64,000 nucleotides of DNA from Craspedostauros australis (GCA_026770025.1 JAMXDE010000013.1:1860001-1924000); one strand, 5' to 3'. Shown: positions 21,836 through 33,190, counted from the stretch's first letter. The notes: generated from the sequence alone by a model not told the origin. Numbers and translations are program-made.

Positions 21836-23935
21836 ATGAAGTATCGCATCAGCTCGTTCGTTTTGGCGCACATCGCTGCCGCCTCCGCCGTCGAAGATGA
21901 GAAGCTCCTTGCCGGCATGCATGCACCCTCCAGAGACGATGCCAAGGTCGGAGCTAACAAGCTCGCGTGGACGTACTACGGAGACGACGCGGAGAAGACG
22001 GTCGAGAAGATCACCGGACTCACCAGGAGGCTCCGTCGCACCAAGGAGGACATGGACAGCTCCATCAGTGCAGGCGGGGAGATGGACAAGAAGAAGGGCA
22101 AGAGCACGGAAGGACCCACCATGATGACCAGCGACAGTAATGACGGTAAGATGAACAAGGACGGCATGAAGATGAACAAAGGCGCCAAGAACGGAGACGT
22201 CACCATGGCACCGACAAGCACACCAACCAGGACACCGACAAGCACACCAACCAGGACACCGACCAGCACACCGACAAGCGCACCGACAAGCGCACCGACA
22301 AGCGCACCGACAAGCGCACCGACAAGCGCACCGACAAGCGCACCGACAAGCGCCCCAACATCAGCGCCGACCAGCGCACCGACATCAGCGCCGACAAGCG
22401 CACCGACATCGGCTCCGACAAGCACCCCGACATCAGCGCCGACCAGCGCACCGACATCGGCTCCGACAAGCGCCCCAACATCAGCGCCGACCAGCGCACC
22501 GACATCGGCCCCGACAAGCGTCCCGACATCAGCGCCGACCAGCGCACCGACATCGTCCCCAACCGCACCAACAGCGGCACCAACTGCGGGCCCGACACGA
22601 TCCGGGACCATCCCACCGACTTTGCAGCCAACGTCAGCACCCACCGCACCCACGGCGGCACCGACCAGCGCACCAACGTCTGCCCCTACTTCGGCACCGA
22701 CGAGCGCTCCCACTTCTGCCCCTACTTCGGCACCGACCAGCGCACCTACGTCTGCCCCTACTTCGGCACCTACATCAGCACCCACTTCGGCACCTACATC
22801 AGCACCCACTTCGGCACCTACGTCAGCACCCACTTCGACACCTACGTCAGCACCCACTTCGGCACCAACCATCGTCCTGGCGCCGAATATTGTTCAGTTC
22901 TTGGCGGAGTTGGGAACGCCATCAGACACCAACGGCCAGAACCTACTCGCCACCATCGAGAACGAGACCGATCTTCTCAGCATTTTTGCCAACCAGGACA
23001 GCATTACTGAAGGAGTCGCGCTCTTCGACAGAATCAAGGACAACTCCGGAGTCCTCGCCCAGTTTCAGGAGGCCGCCAGAGTGACTGGAGAAGTCTTCAC
23101 GGGTACTGTCACGGATGCCATCGCTTTTTGCCAACAGTCTGGCAACACCTGCTGCCCCGGAGGTGCCGCCGACTGCAGCTGGGTCGGCGTCGCCAGCATC
23201 AGCGCCAATAGCTGCATCGGAATGAACTCCTGCGACAACCTCGAACCGCAAACGATCGTGTTCCAGTCGAGCTGCCAAAACCCCGGCCAGGACAAAGCCT
23301 GCTCCTACTTCAACTTCAACTCCGGTAGTGAGAGGACTGGCATCATCGGCCCATTCTCCTGCCTGGGCGGCTCCGCGTGCTACTCCCTCGGAGCACAGGC
23401 CAACGGATACAGCATCGTCCAACCATTTTCTTGCCTCGGAACGAATTCGTGCGCGGCACTGGGAGCCGGAACTGCCGAGTACCTCACTTCCACCCCGACG
23501 AGAGGCAACATGGGCACGGACAACAAGCGAAATTCGTTTGTCAACATCGGCAGGGGCTCCTGCGCAAACAACGGTTCGTGCTCCTACGTCAATTCGCACT
23601 ACACCTACACGGAGTACGACCTGGTGGGTAATATTATCGATGAAACTTACTACAACCAGTTCGAGGGCAACACCAGAATCGGAGCGTTGGCCTGCACCGC
23701 ACTGTACTCGTGCCAATTCATGGGATACGGATTCTACTTCAACGCCGACATCACCCTTGGCGACGGCGTGTGCACTCAAATCCCGACAACACCAGGCGAG
23801 GCTTGCAACCAGTGCCACTTCGACGAACTTGGGATGCCAGTTCCCCCTCCAAATGGTCCTGCGACAAATGTGTGCTACCCATTGACGGCCACTCTCAACA
23901 TCCCCAGTGGCAGCACTTGCCTTGCGTGCACGTAG
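21836..23935 (+). CDS. Secreted Ser-Ala-Pro-Thr / paired-Cys repeat protein, copy B (complete)
   Basis: 699 residues, single exon. ATG 21836 follows CATCAACC and opens a signal peptide (MKYRISSFVLAHIAAASA). Residues 20-120 are charged, with an LTRRLRRTKED segment that could be a processing site. Residues about 124-343 are a stalk of tandem SAPT units (PTSAPTSAPTS), a mucin-like sequence expected to be extended and O-glycosylated. Residues about 350-699 form the Cys-rich domain with at least six paired-Cys units (SCIGMNSC, SCLGGSAC, SCLGTNSC, SCANNGSC, ACTALYSC and a CNQCHF end). Such stalk-plus-Cys modules occur in diatom wall and adhesion proteins; no enzyme motif is seen. Function in wall, adhesion or recognition is inferred. 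It heads cassette B and converges on LRR gene B. Confidence 0.85.
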   Translation: MKYRISSFVLAHIAAASAVEDEKLLAGMHAPSRDDAKVGANKLAWTYYGDDAEKTVEKITGLTRRLRRTKEDMDSSISAGGEMDKKKGKSTEGPTMMTSDSNDGKMNKDGMKMNKGAKNGDVTMAPTSTPTRTPTSTPTRTPTSTPTSAPTSAPTSAPTSAPTSAPTSAPTSAPTSAPTSAPTSAPTSAPTSAPTSTPTSAPTSAPTSAPTSAPTSAPTSAPTSAPTSVPTSAPTSAPTSSPTAPTAAPTAGPTRSGTIPPTLQPTSAPTAPTAAPTSAPTSAPTSAPTSAPTSAPTSAPTSAPTSAPTSAPTSAPTSAPTSAPTSAPTSAPTSTPTSAPTSAPTIVLAPNIVQFLAELGTPSDTNGQNLLATIENETDLLSIFANQDSITEGVALFDRIKDNSGVLAQFQEAARVTGEVFTGTVTDAIAFCQQSGNTCCPGGAADCSWVGVASISANSCIGMNSCDNLEPQTIVFQSSCQNPGQDKACSYFNFNSGSERTGIIGPFSCLGGSACYSLGAQANGYSIVQPFSCLGTNSCAALGAGTAEYLTSTPTRGNMGTDNKRNSFVNIGRGSCANNGSCSYVNSHYTYTEYDLVGNIIDETYYNQFEGNTRIGALACTALYSCQFMGYGFYFNADITLGDGVCTQIPTTPGEACNQCHFDELGMPVPPPNGPATNVCYPLTATLNIPSGSTCLACT
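22209..22868 (+). repeat. 12-bp tandem repeat encoding the SAPT stalk
   Basis: About 55 tandem 12-bp units coding Ser-Ala-Pro-Thr. Two sequence flavours occur: agcgcaccgaca-type in the first part and tcggcacctaca-type in the last part, separated by a less regular AAPTAGPTRSGTIPP block. This suggests at least two separate rounds of expansion. The array is open in other frames and on the other strand as well, which produces long false ORFs. Confidence 0.9.
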
Positions 23936-24239
23936 CTGGGCATCATCAACGGCGATAGAAAGGTATCGTATGGTATGATACTACCCTTGCACTTCTCCAT
24001 CCTCCTCGTTGTCAGGATGGAAGAAACATTAATGTAGACACTTCATTTTTTGTGGACGCCCTTCCTCACGTTTATGTTTGTTGTGGCGATGAACTGTCGC
24101 CAGGCCATCGCGCAAGTTGTTTCCTCTGTGCTGTTCCTTCACTTGTGTTCGTTGGCGATGGGTTGTTGCTATGCAGTATACTATTAATATGCATAATACT
24201 TGCCAAGTGCGCCACTCATCTATTACATTGTACGGTGCT
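23936..24239. other. Convergent 3' spacer, copy B
   Basis: Counterpart of 1103-1406 with about a dozen substitutions. Same inverted repeat after the Cys-repeat gene stop. No gene seen. Confidence 0.5.
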
Positions 24240-26814
24240 CTACACTAGATGCGGGGCGCACCCCACATTGGTCCCGCAACAGACACTGCAACATGGACAC
24301 GAAATAGTTCCGCCATCGAATGCACAATCCGAGCTCATATAGAATCCACGGATATCGCGGTTCAGGCACAAGAAGGGCGGGACGCGACCCGTCAACGCGT
24401 TGTTGTGCAAGTGAATGGCATCGACATGGGCCCAATCACTGAACTCTGTCGGAACAGCGCCCGTGAGATCGTTGTCCGACACATCAAAGATGGCTGCGGT
24501 GGAAGTTGAGAAAACGGATGGCATGGCATGGCATTGTGAGTGAGTCAATGCATCGTGGTTTGAATAGAGCAGAGTCGAGTGCGGATTGTCCTCCTACCGC
24601 ATGGGACTTACTCATATTGACCCAATCACTGCCGAAGCGGCCAGGCAGGGTCCCGCTCAGGCGATTCGAAGATACGTTGAATACCTCAAGGTGTTCCAGA
24701 AATATCATCTCGTCGGGGATGGTGCCAATCAGATTGGAATTGGAATAATCAAAAGCGGTGACGGTGGGATCGTGCGATTCGGAGCATGACGCGACGCCCG
24801 GCCATGTACAGATGGGATCGGACAGCAAGGAGGTCGGTTGTGTGGCGTTGACGGCCCCGAAGTAGAACGTCAACAGCGCGTAGGCCTGGCCGACGAGGGA
24901 CGGGTTCGTCGTGTGGTTCGTGCAGAAGGATACGTTCGAGTTGGCGGTTGGGGATGGTGGAGACGAAGCTGGGCAGAGGTAGTCCAAGGCCCGGAACTGC
25001 GGTGAATCGATCGTCAAAATGGAATCCATCGGCGGATCCACGGCACTGCGCAGAGAATCAAGCAGCGCTTGCTGCTCAGCAGTCAGATAAGTCTCGGCGA
25101 ATGATGTTGGTGCTGCTGTTGGAGATACTTCTTTCGGCACAGCGGTCCTTTGGGGACCATTGGGATTGTTGGTGCCACCACTACTACCACTGCCACCGCC
25201 ATCAGCGAAGATGGCGATAAGCGCCACGACAACACCAACAATCATGAGCACAACGATGGCCAGGATTATCATGATGACTCTCTTGAACCACGCATTGTCA
25301 CTCAAGATCGCGCTCTCTCGCCCACGATTGGTTGATTGTTCCATCTTGTTACTTCGGATGCGGACATTCTCAATATCATCGTCGTCATCAGAATTTGCCA
25401 CTTGGGCATCGTCTGTGGGGGCAGTGCCATGCCTCGCGGAAGAGTCCTGAGAAGCGGGCACCGCAACTGGCACGATTGCCGCGCCCAGAATCTCGTCCCG
25501 AATCGCTTGCACCAAGTCGTTTGTGGAAACCGCATCCAACATGAGAGTTGGTTGTTGAACAATGGAATCCGAAAAAATTTGCTGCGGCAAGATGGTATCT
25601 TCGTCGTCGTCGATGAGATTGTCGAACTCCTTGTCAAGCTGGCTGTTGTCGTCTTCGGCATGCGACGTCCGCGGTCCTAACCGGAATGCCCCCACCTGCG
25701 ACGGCGCGCCTCGGGGTGCGACCGCATTCTGCACGCTGTCCTGCGAAGGCGGTTGGAGAGGATCCGTGGAGGCATCGGAGCTTTGCCTAGGTCGAGCTTG
25801 ACGTTGCGACTTGGCCCTTCTTGGCTTCTGCTGCTCCTTCTTACGTCGCGCGGAAGCTGAGACCTCGGCGATCGTGTGTCTTGGCCGTGGCGAGCCCTTG
25901 CGCACGCTGTTCGCGGCGCACTGCAGTTTGAAGCTGGTGTCTTTGTCTTTGTCTTTGCCACTGGGTGCATGGCCAGAATGATCCATGTTGTCCAAATGAG
26001 AGACCAGGGTTTCCATTTCCGATACATTTTTCTGCGAAGCCTTGGATGCTGCTTGCGGCGAAGACCGGTTCTTCTCCTCCTTCTTTGCTCCTTTGTCCTT
26101 CTTGCCCGTTCGCTTCTTACTTTTGCCTTTGCCCTTGGTTTTATTCTTGCTCTTGCTTTTGCTTTTAACATTGCTCATGCCATTATTGCTCTTGTCATTA
26201 TTGCTCATGCCAATAGTCTCGTCATGTGACGCTGATGATGCTGACGATGCTGTTGATGTTGATTTGGTCTTAGTCTTTTTCCGTTTCTTCTTCGCGGACA
26301 CCTGCTTTGTCTCCGCAGATGCATGCGACGTTGCCTCCTCATCGCCACTGTCCTTGCTGGAGACCAAATCCTCGCACTGATCATGAATGTCGATGAGACT
26401 ATCCGTGGACTTCCGTCGCAGAGCTTGGCCAGCGACCGAGCTGCCGTCGTGTCTCGGCCGCGCCTCGATGGCTTCCAGCAACTCCGTTTGCTGCCGAACG
26501 ATTTCTGCCGGTGCTTCCAGTCCCACGCCATCCTCGAGATCGACCTCCATGGCCGACAGGGATGCGGACAGCGCGGCTGCCATTACGTCGGCCTCGCCGA
26601 CATCTCGCGAATCCAGACGGGACGTGCTGTCATTGTCGCTGTCATGCGTCGGTGCATCGCTGATGGTGGCAAGTCCATCGCGGCCGGCAACGGTCTGAGC
26701 ATGGGCGGAATGCAGGGTTTCGTCGCCATCGTCCTGCGTCAGCTCCATTATGGCCGTCTCGAGGTTGTGCACGAAGCTTGCGCTTCGCGACGATTTCAGC
26801 GCTGGTGACGGCAT
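24240..26814 (-). CDS. LRR membrane protein with disordered N-terminus, copy B (two exons)
   Basis: Join of 26814-24612 and 24493-24240 on the minus strand, 818 residues; 118-bp intron with GTAAGT donor and GCAG acceptor at the same place as copy A. Same layout: disordered N-terminus, one transmembrane helix (IIMVILAIVVLMIVGVVV type), Cys-containing cap, LRRs and a Cys-rich tail. It is 24 residues longer than copy A, mostly through added Lys/Ser/Asn blocks in the disordered part (NNGMSNVKSKSKSKNK and KKDKGAKKEE), so this region evolves by repeat slippage while the external part is better kept. The last LRR and tail differ at more positions than the rest of the ectodomain (RVPPFLCLNRDIRGFYMSSD against YVPPPVCVHRDNMGFDLSAD), a hint of local divergence in the part likely to meet a ligand. 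Confidence 0.85.
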
Positions 26815-27705
26815 CGTCAACTAATGCATGTATTATTCTATTCTATTCTATAAAATAATGGTGCATGTCATGGAATGGAACCTTTTGCAGTATGTATGGC
26901 ATTTTATAGGTAGCACTCGCAGAGCAGAAGTATTGCCTTGTGTTGTGCGACAACAACGGATGGTGAATGGTGGTGTTGCGTTTGCTTCGCTTTTGATGCG
27001 AAAGTCGCGGCCCTGCGGTTCCTGCACAGATCGGTTCCTTCGAGAAGTGGCGGACCATCGCGGCGTCATCTTGCTCGGTGGCTTTTACAGGTGCCGAAAT
27101 GGCTTCGGTGTCCTCTTCTTTTTGCCCAAGCCAAACTTCAATGTCGACACATGAGAACACATTGACGTCAACTCGGTTCTTGACATCCAGTCAGATGAGG
27201 TATCGCCTCTCGGAGCTGCGTGCAGTTTTAGTGCAGCGCAATGTGTAACGACACGAAACGACCACAACAGCCATAACAAATTTGTCCGTATCGAACATCC
27301 AGCAACGGCAATTGTGTTCTGCAGAATCGTCGCGTCTGCGCCCCAAGAAACGCGTGGCAGTCATGGATGCTGTACAGCACACATTCTCAGTACTCTTGAA
27401 ATGCTTAGGTCGATCAAGTCGAAAATTCAGAATGAGAAGTCCTCCACAAAATCTGAACACGAAACAACAACAATCGAAGGGAAGAAAAGATCCAACATGT
27501 GAAGTATCACTCACATCGACACTCGTGCTGATGTCCACAATCTCATCGGAGCAGAAGCAAGAACACCCACTCCACGCAGCTGCTTTGATCCATACGTGAT
27601 TGTATGGTGCACACACAGGAAGTCTCCAATTTCATCATCTCAGAATCGCAGACAAAACACACAACACACAGAGACACAAACAGAGAGCAGGACGCGCCAA
27701 CAACC
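26815..27705. promoter_or_regulatory. Shared divergent promoter region, copy B
   Basis: 891 bp between the LRR (-) and kinase (+) start codons. Compared with copy A it has many substitutions and several indels, especially around 27000-27270, making it one of the most diverged parts of the cassette. The two pairs of genes may therefore be expressed differently. Confidence 0.5.
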
Positions 27706-28434
27706 ATGCCGTCAGGAAACACCTCCCGAAAGAATAACTCGGCCAATGCGAAAGTATCCATGCACCAGATATTCGACGAGGGTGCATTCCGCTACGTCTA
27801 CAAGGGCAACTACACGAGTGGCCCACGCGCTGGAGAAGAGTGCGTTGCCAAGAAGTTCAAGACCGGCAGTGTCTATGAGGCGCACTACTTTGACACGGAT
27901 ATCAAGACCGTCGACAAGGCCATCAACATCATCGAGAAATGGAATCAAAAGAGTTTCATTGACAAGATGGTCATGGTCAACACTCCAGGAGTTTGGGAGT
28001 TGACAGACGGTGAGGAAGCTGGCGCAAAGCTGCTTGTGGAGCCGTTCATCGAGAACTACGAGAAATTCAACTCCAACAGCGGCTGGAACGAGACCGGCAT
28101 CGCCTGGGGACGCGCAATGCAGGCGCTGTCCCATTTCTCCTACCACATCACCGGTGGTCAGTGCCTGCTCTGCGATCTGCAGGGCGGATCCTACTCCAAC
28201 GGCATCGTCCTCACGGATCCCGTCATCATCTCCAGAACGCAGGGCGCCTACGGTCCCACCGATCTTGGTCGCACGGGCATCAGCTCCTTCTTCTCCAGCC
28301 ACCGTTGCAACGAATACTGCAGGCGCGCGTGGTCGATGCCCACGGATCGAACCCGCTATCACGAACAGAACCAGGGCACGAGCATGATCCATGTGCCCAC
28401 GCAGTACAGTCGATTTCCCATGAGCCGGCGTTGA
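27706..28434 (+). CDS. Stand-alone alpha-kinase, copy B
   Basis: 242 residues, same length as copy A. Only a few residues differ (for example EKWNQKS against EKWNEKS, MVNTPG against MANTPG, ELTDGEE against ELKDGEE), all before about residue 101. From there to the stop, codons are identical between copies. All catalytic and zinc landmarks (CVAKKFK, LLVEPF, CDLQGG, LTDP, HRCNEYC) are present, so it should be active. Family, likely cytosolic location and open questions are as for copy A. Confidence 0.9.
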   Translation: MPSGNTSRKNNSANAKVSMHQIFDEGAFRYVYKGNYTSGPRAGEECVAKKFKTGSVYEAHYFDTDIKTVDKAINIIEKWNQKSFIDKMVMVNTPGVWELTDGEEAGAKLLVEPFIENYEKFNSNSGWNETGIAWGRAMQALSHFSYHITGGQCLLCDLQGGSYSNGIVLTDPVIISRTQGAYGPTDLGRTGISSFFSSHRCNEYCRRAWSMPTDRTRYHEQNQGTSMIHVPTQYSRFPMSRR

Positions 28435-29609
28435 TCATGGACGCACACGGAGTTTTGGTATCCAATCGATCCTTTCTTGTGAAGTATTATACGAAGACCT
28501 TGCGCAAGTTGGTCCACGAGCATGGTGCGACCACAGTTCCGAATCAAAGACAGTTGGGACGAAGGTAGTGTCCTAACCGGGAGTAATGTAGGTAGAGTCC
28601 GCTGCAGGAGGCCGTTGTAGCTACTCAAATAAAGTTGGAGTTGTGCACATTTCTAACTAAGCAACTGTCGCAGGCCCCCGAATGCAGTGTTCGATCCCCA
28701 CCTTGTGTTCAAGAGTATTGTACGTGCGCATTCATGAACTTACTTCCTCACTCTCCAATATTCCAATCGCGCAACCTTCGTAGACACAGCGACTTTCGAG
28801 TATCATGTCGCCGTGATTTCCTGATCAGTGGTCTTCTCCAGCGCATCGAAGCTCATACGTCGGGGAAGAGGACGAGCAGAGCGTGCAATTCGATGGCTTC
28901 CCGGAAGGACTCCCATCTCCCGGCCGGCCCATGACCGCGCTCACATCTTCCCCTCACGTTGTCATCTTCCTGAATTCTCATCATTCCTGTTTGTTCGATG
29001 ATCCAGTTTCCCAATCAGGAGGCGCACGTTTGGAAGATACCAGCCACAGTCAACTTGGTGTCAAAGAGTGTCAAGGAGTGTCGCGGATCCTTCAGCCACA
29101 AGCCCTTTTCGTGAAACTGGATTCATTTGTTCCACGAGTTTCTCTACTTCCGCCATGTTCCACCATTCTTCTGTTGTATAATATTATATTGTATGATTGA
29201 TCTTGCTTATAATCATTACAGCAACGGCCGAGTATGGAGAGCACTCTTCTCTCCTCTCCTCTACTCTGCCATATCTGCTATCTTGTGGTGCGTCATACTT
29301 TTCTTTGTCTTGAGCAACTGCGCGCCATGGCAACCTACCCCTTCGCCCATTCATCATCGCGTCTCTGTCTGTCGATGCTCTGCGTAACTTCATCGCTTCG
29401 GGTAAGGATGGCGTCGTCAGCTGTGGTATATTCTTTCCGTCGGTTCTAACACCGGTTCCAGCCAGCGTGTATGGTGAGACATCGTCTGTGCTCAGCTGTC
29501 CTGTTGTTGTTCAATTGCGTTGGCAGAAATGGAGAGGAGCTGGATTCATCTGCTGCGCTCGCGCTCTGTAACCACCACTTTGCTGGACCTGCGTGCTGCG
29601 ATCATGGAT
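28435..29609. other. Convergent 3' spacer between alpha-kinase and protease, copy B
   Basis: Reads identical to 5521-6695. No gene called. Part of the tract that appears homogenised between the copies. Confidence 0.5.
28628..28633 (+). promoter_or_regulatory. Candidate polyadenylation signal AATAAA of alpha-kinase B
   Basis: Same position relative to the kinase stop as in copy A. Confidence 0.4.
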
Positions 29610-30899
29610 CTAGTTGCTGCCACAACCTTCTCCAAAGTCACGGACGCCTCCGGTGCCGAAGTTTCCGCCACGGTACACTACGGTTCCATCGTAGGTCAAC
29701 ACGAGCTCTCTGTTGCCCTCCAAACCATCGCCGTAGCTGTCCACCATCTCGTAACGCCAGCACAAGGTGGGATCGACGCACACGGTTTGCGTGTCACGTT
29801 GGAATTGGCTGTAGTTATCCTCAAGCCAAAGCACTGCGTCGGTGGCACGGTTTCTCACAGAATGGGTGATGTCACCTGGGAAGCGATCCAATTGGATGTC
29901 CACGCGGATCTCCTTGCAGGCGACATCGCCACCGCCGTTATCCTCGTCTCCGCTGGTTTCGTCACCGCCGCCATCACCTCCACCGTTGCCGTTGTCGGTG
30001 CTGTCCGCTACCACTTTCATGGCGCCCAACGCATCCACGATGCCTTCTCCGTAGCTACTGTCCTTGCCAGCGGCTCCACGGTCTTCCGCTGTGGACGTCA
30101 TGGCTTCAAAGAGCTCCTGGGTGGTCAAATCCTTGTTGTAGCTCTTGAGCAATGCGGCCACACCACTCACGTGTGGGCATGCCTGTGTTCATGAGACGAT
30201 TTAGTAGAACCAAAAGAGCAGCGATTGAATGCTTGCAAGAGAGTGAGATCACGCCGAAAGACGAGCGTTCAAGTATCATCATTGTCGTTGTCGTTGTCGT
30301 CTCGTCTCGTCTCGTCTCGTCATCTTCAATCATCACTCGCAGCATGTACCGCACTTACCATGCTCGTTCCGCTGATCGAGGCATAACGTCCATCATTCCA
30401 TGTGCTGCGGACGTTGACTCCTGGTGCAGCGATATCGACGCGGCTGTTGCGAGTTGAGAAGCTGGCCAGTCGCTTGGAAGAGTCCACGGCTGCCACGCTG
30501 ACGACGATGTCGTACGCCGCTGGATAGTTGACCGAGTTGCCTTGCGATCCAGAGTTTCCGGCAGCCGCCACAGACAGAACGCCTTCGCTGTACAGCTTCT
30601 CGAAGAATTGACGTTCTCGACTGTTGGAACCACCTCCGCCGAGACTCATGCTGATGATGTCCGCACCAGCGTTTTGGCACTCCGCCGCGGCCTTCATCAG
30701 GTCCGAGCTGAAGACTCCACGGTCGTTGAAAACTCGGACGGTGAAGACATTGGCTCCAGGTGCCACGCCGACGACTCCCACGGTGTTGTCCGAGGCTCCG
30801 ATCGTTCCAGAGACGTGCTGTGGTTCGGAGGAATGTCGATGGAGCGATTGAAAGGTATGAAAGGTATGAAAGGTTTGGTACCGTAACAGCAGTAGCAGC

Positions 30900-30931
<32 letters not shown>

Positions 30932-31938
30932 TAGCGATAGGATGGATTGCAGAGAGTACGGTACATAAAGATGATGAGAGTTGCGGAATGAGCAGCGGCT
31001 CCAATGTTGAATGACGAAGTCATGTCCTGGCCATGTCTCAATACCATGTCGAAGAGATGTTGCATTGTCACATCGACCGATTCAACCTCAAATGCACGTA
31101 CCGTTCCGTGCCCGTTGCCATCGGCGTCCCACGGTGTCACAGCTTCTCTGCCGTTGTATCCAGTCAAGCGTTCGATGTCAAAGTCTTCATGATCGCTCAC
31201 GATTCCAGTGTCCAGCACGCAAACCGTCACGCCTTCTCCCTTGGTCTTGTACTGCTCCCACACCAACGGGGCGTTGACCATGTCGATTCCGTACGGTCTC
31301 CTTTGGCTTCCGACTTGGAGGTTGCGACCGCCAGCATGATTGTCCGCATCGGCACCCTCCACAACCACGGAATCATGGATGTACAGCGGCTCGCGGACCA
31401 AATCCTCGTAGTAGTCGTACCCGTTGAGTACGGGCATGTCCGACAAGCTCAAGGACAACGCCACGGCATCGATGGTATCAAGGTCGTGGACGATGCTGAT
31501 GCTGTTGTTCGTGTCGACGCCAGCGTCGGCAGTCAGGGCCTCGATATCCTTGATGCATTGCTCATGAGAGACGCCCGATGGGCACATGACGACGACGCGG
31601 ACAAGGTCTTCATCGACGACCACAGCATCATCGCCAGTCGCGCCGGCGCCGACATCATGCACCGGGTCCTCAGTTTCATCCTCGTTGCCAAGGACGTGGA
31701 AGGAGACGTCCGTGTCGGTGCCACCGTTGGATGCGGCCAATCCGCGAAGCTTCTTCGCGCCACCGGAGGCACCATCGGCGCCCCTGTTGGTCGTTCCACG
31801 GCCGTCTTCAGCACGAAGAGCGCGGTTGCTGCTGCTCTCGATGGCATCGCCAGCATGCTTGTGGGCGAAAGCTGGCGGAGTCGAGATGAGCGTCGACAAG
31901 ACGAAGAGGTTGAAGATGGGGCGGGAAAGCTTGAACAT
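29610..31938 (-). CDS. Secreted subtilisin-like serine protease, copy B (three exons)
   Basis: Join of 31938-31102, 30817-30359 and 30182-29610 on the minus strand, 622 residues, with exon lengths equal to copy A (837, 459 and 573 bp). Introns are 284 bp and 176 bp, slightly longer than in A because of a longer AGC-repeat and one extra TCTCG unit. Splicing again rebuilds GHGTHVSGT and GTSMACPHVSG. Catalytic Asp, His, Asn and Ser are all present. Protein changes from copy A are few and mostly in the propeptide (PVHDVGAG against PAQDIGAG; DADGNGHGT against DVDGNGHGT). Signal peptide, propeptide, catalytic domain and DSYGDGL C-terminal domain are as in copy A. Its promoter side ends at the Copia LTR at 33191, about 1.25 kb upstream. 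Confidence 0.9.
30887..30934. repeat. AGC/AGT trinucleotide repeat in protease intron 1
   Basis: About 16 units of (agc)n with scattered agt. The matching stretch in copy A (about 7967-7990) has about half as many, which accounts for most of the intron length difference. Confidence 0.85.
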
Positions 31939-33190
31939 GATGTTGAAGGTAGGTTGATATGGTTTGGTGGGATGGGATGGTTTTCTTGATCGGTGAAGTT
32001 CCAAATTGTGAGCACTTCATGTTTGTCATTTCGGATCATCCATGCGATTCGCGCCGAACGCCATAATAGCACGATGTTACATTGTTGCAGCCGTGTAAAG
32101 TGAATAGTGGTTGCATACGAGTAGTACTTCAAGAAGAAGTCACAGTGGCGACACTTGCAACTCTCACTCTCCATTGTCTGTTGTCTATTGTCCATTGGAA
32201 CTGTCTCGTCTACAATTCTTCCTGTCGGACTTCCACACTTCTGCACTTCCGTATCTTTGGCTTGCGATTCTGCGCATGCTCATTTTCTGCTATTCGTTGA
32301 CGTGGAATGTTGTGTTCCAGCATACCGCAGCATACGGAGCAGAGGAATGTCTGCTATGGCTGTTCCGACATGCGTACGAAGACGAAGATGGAATAGGTGC
32401 GAGATTCTGTCAGAGCACTCTGTAGTATTCTACTCTACTCTGCTTTACTTTACTTTACTTTACTTTACTTTACATCATTTTATTCAATTTTATTCACAGT
32501 TGCCGAGGTGGAATGTTTGCTGGTGTCATCGGTGCCATTTTCTCACAATGTCCGAGAGGGAAGCTTCAAAGATCGCATATCCTGTGTGTATCCTTCTTCA
32601 CCGATTTGACACGATTGTTGGCGGAAGCAAATCTCCCTGTATGGTCCGTACAGTACGTACGAGCCACGAGCATGAGAGAGTGTTCAATCAGTTCCGACGA
32701 ACAACAGCTGCCCAATGTTCGCCGCAATATGCTCCAGTCATTCAATCATATTCATGAGGATTGCGAAGCTCGGAGTCGGCGTGCCTTTCTGTTTTCGTGT
32801 GGTATTGAGGTGGTGTCAACCGCAAATCTTCGATAACTCTCTGTTCTTCCAAAGGAGCAGAAACATGAGGGTGGATGGTGCATTGGTGTCGTGTTCGTGT
32901 CCACCAATGCAAATGCAGAAGTATAGAGAGGAGAGGGCACCATACAGTCACACAGAGTATAGTAGTCCCACGTATGGTATGCATGCAAACGATCGCGCAT
33001 GGATCCTCCAGAGAGTTGGAATGCATCAAGATTCATTGGCTTGATCTATTCCATCGCGCAGACAAAGACTTGCGTGGCTTCCGTGTTGGTTGGAGTTGGA
33101 GAACATGCGAGAGAGAGGCCTGAAACTGCGCGCGAGAGATTTTTGGCGCGCGGGTTGTTGGGTCGTGCGTGACAAATGATTCACGAGTGC
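31939..33190. other. Upstream region of protease B
   Basis: Counterpart of 8993-10165. It has an inserted block around 32761-32860 that copy A lacks, a longer (tactt)n-type stretch near 32445-32475 and a shorter TCGTGT array. No gene called. Confidence 0.5.

Larger units (their letters stand above)
22834..33190. repeat. Segmental duplication, copy B (four-gene cassette)
   Basis: Second copy of 1-10165. All four genes keep order, strand and exon structure. The right end at 33190 coincides to the base with the start of a Copia LTR. Confidence 0.95.

Noticed and set aside
21976-22872. Long minus-strand ORF of VGADVGAEVGA-type repeats opposite the SAPT stalk
   Set aside because: It is the complement of the 12-bp repeat array, which is open in several frames. 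No start context, domain or independent support.
22834-33190. Copy B as a second haplotype wrongly joined to copy A
   Set aside because: Not excluded, but less likely. The copies are separated by 12.7 kb of unique sequence, differ by several percent with indels, and both are complete where visible. Long reads would settle it.
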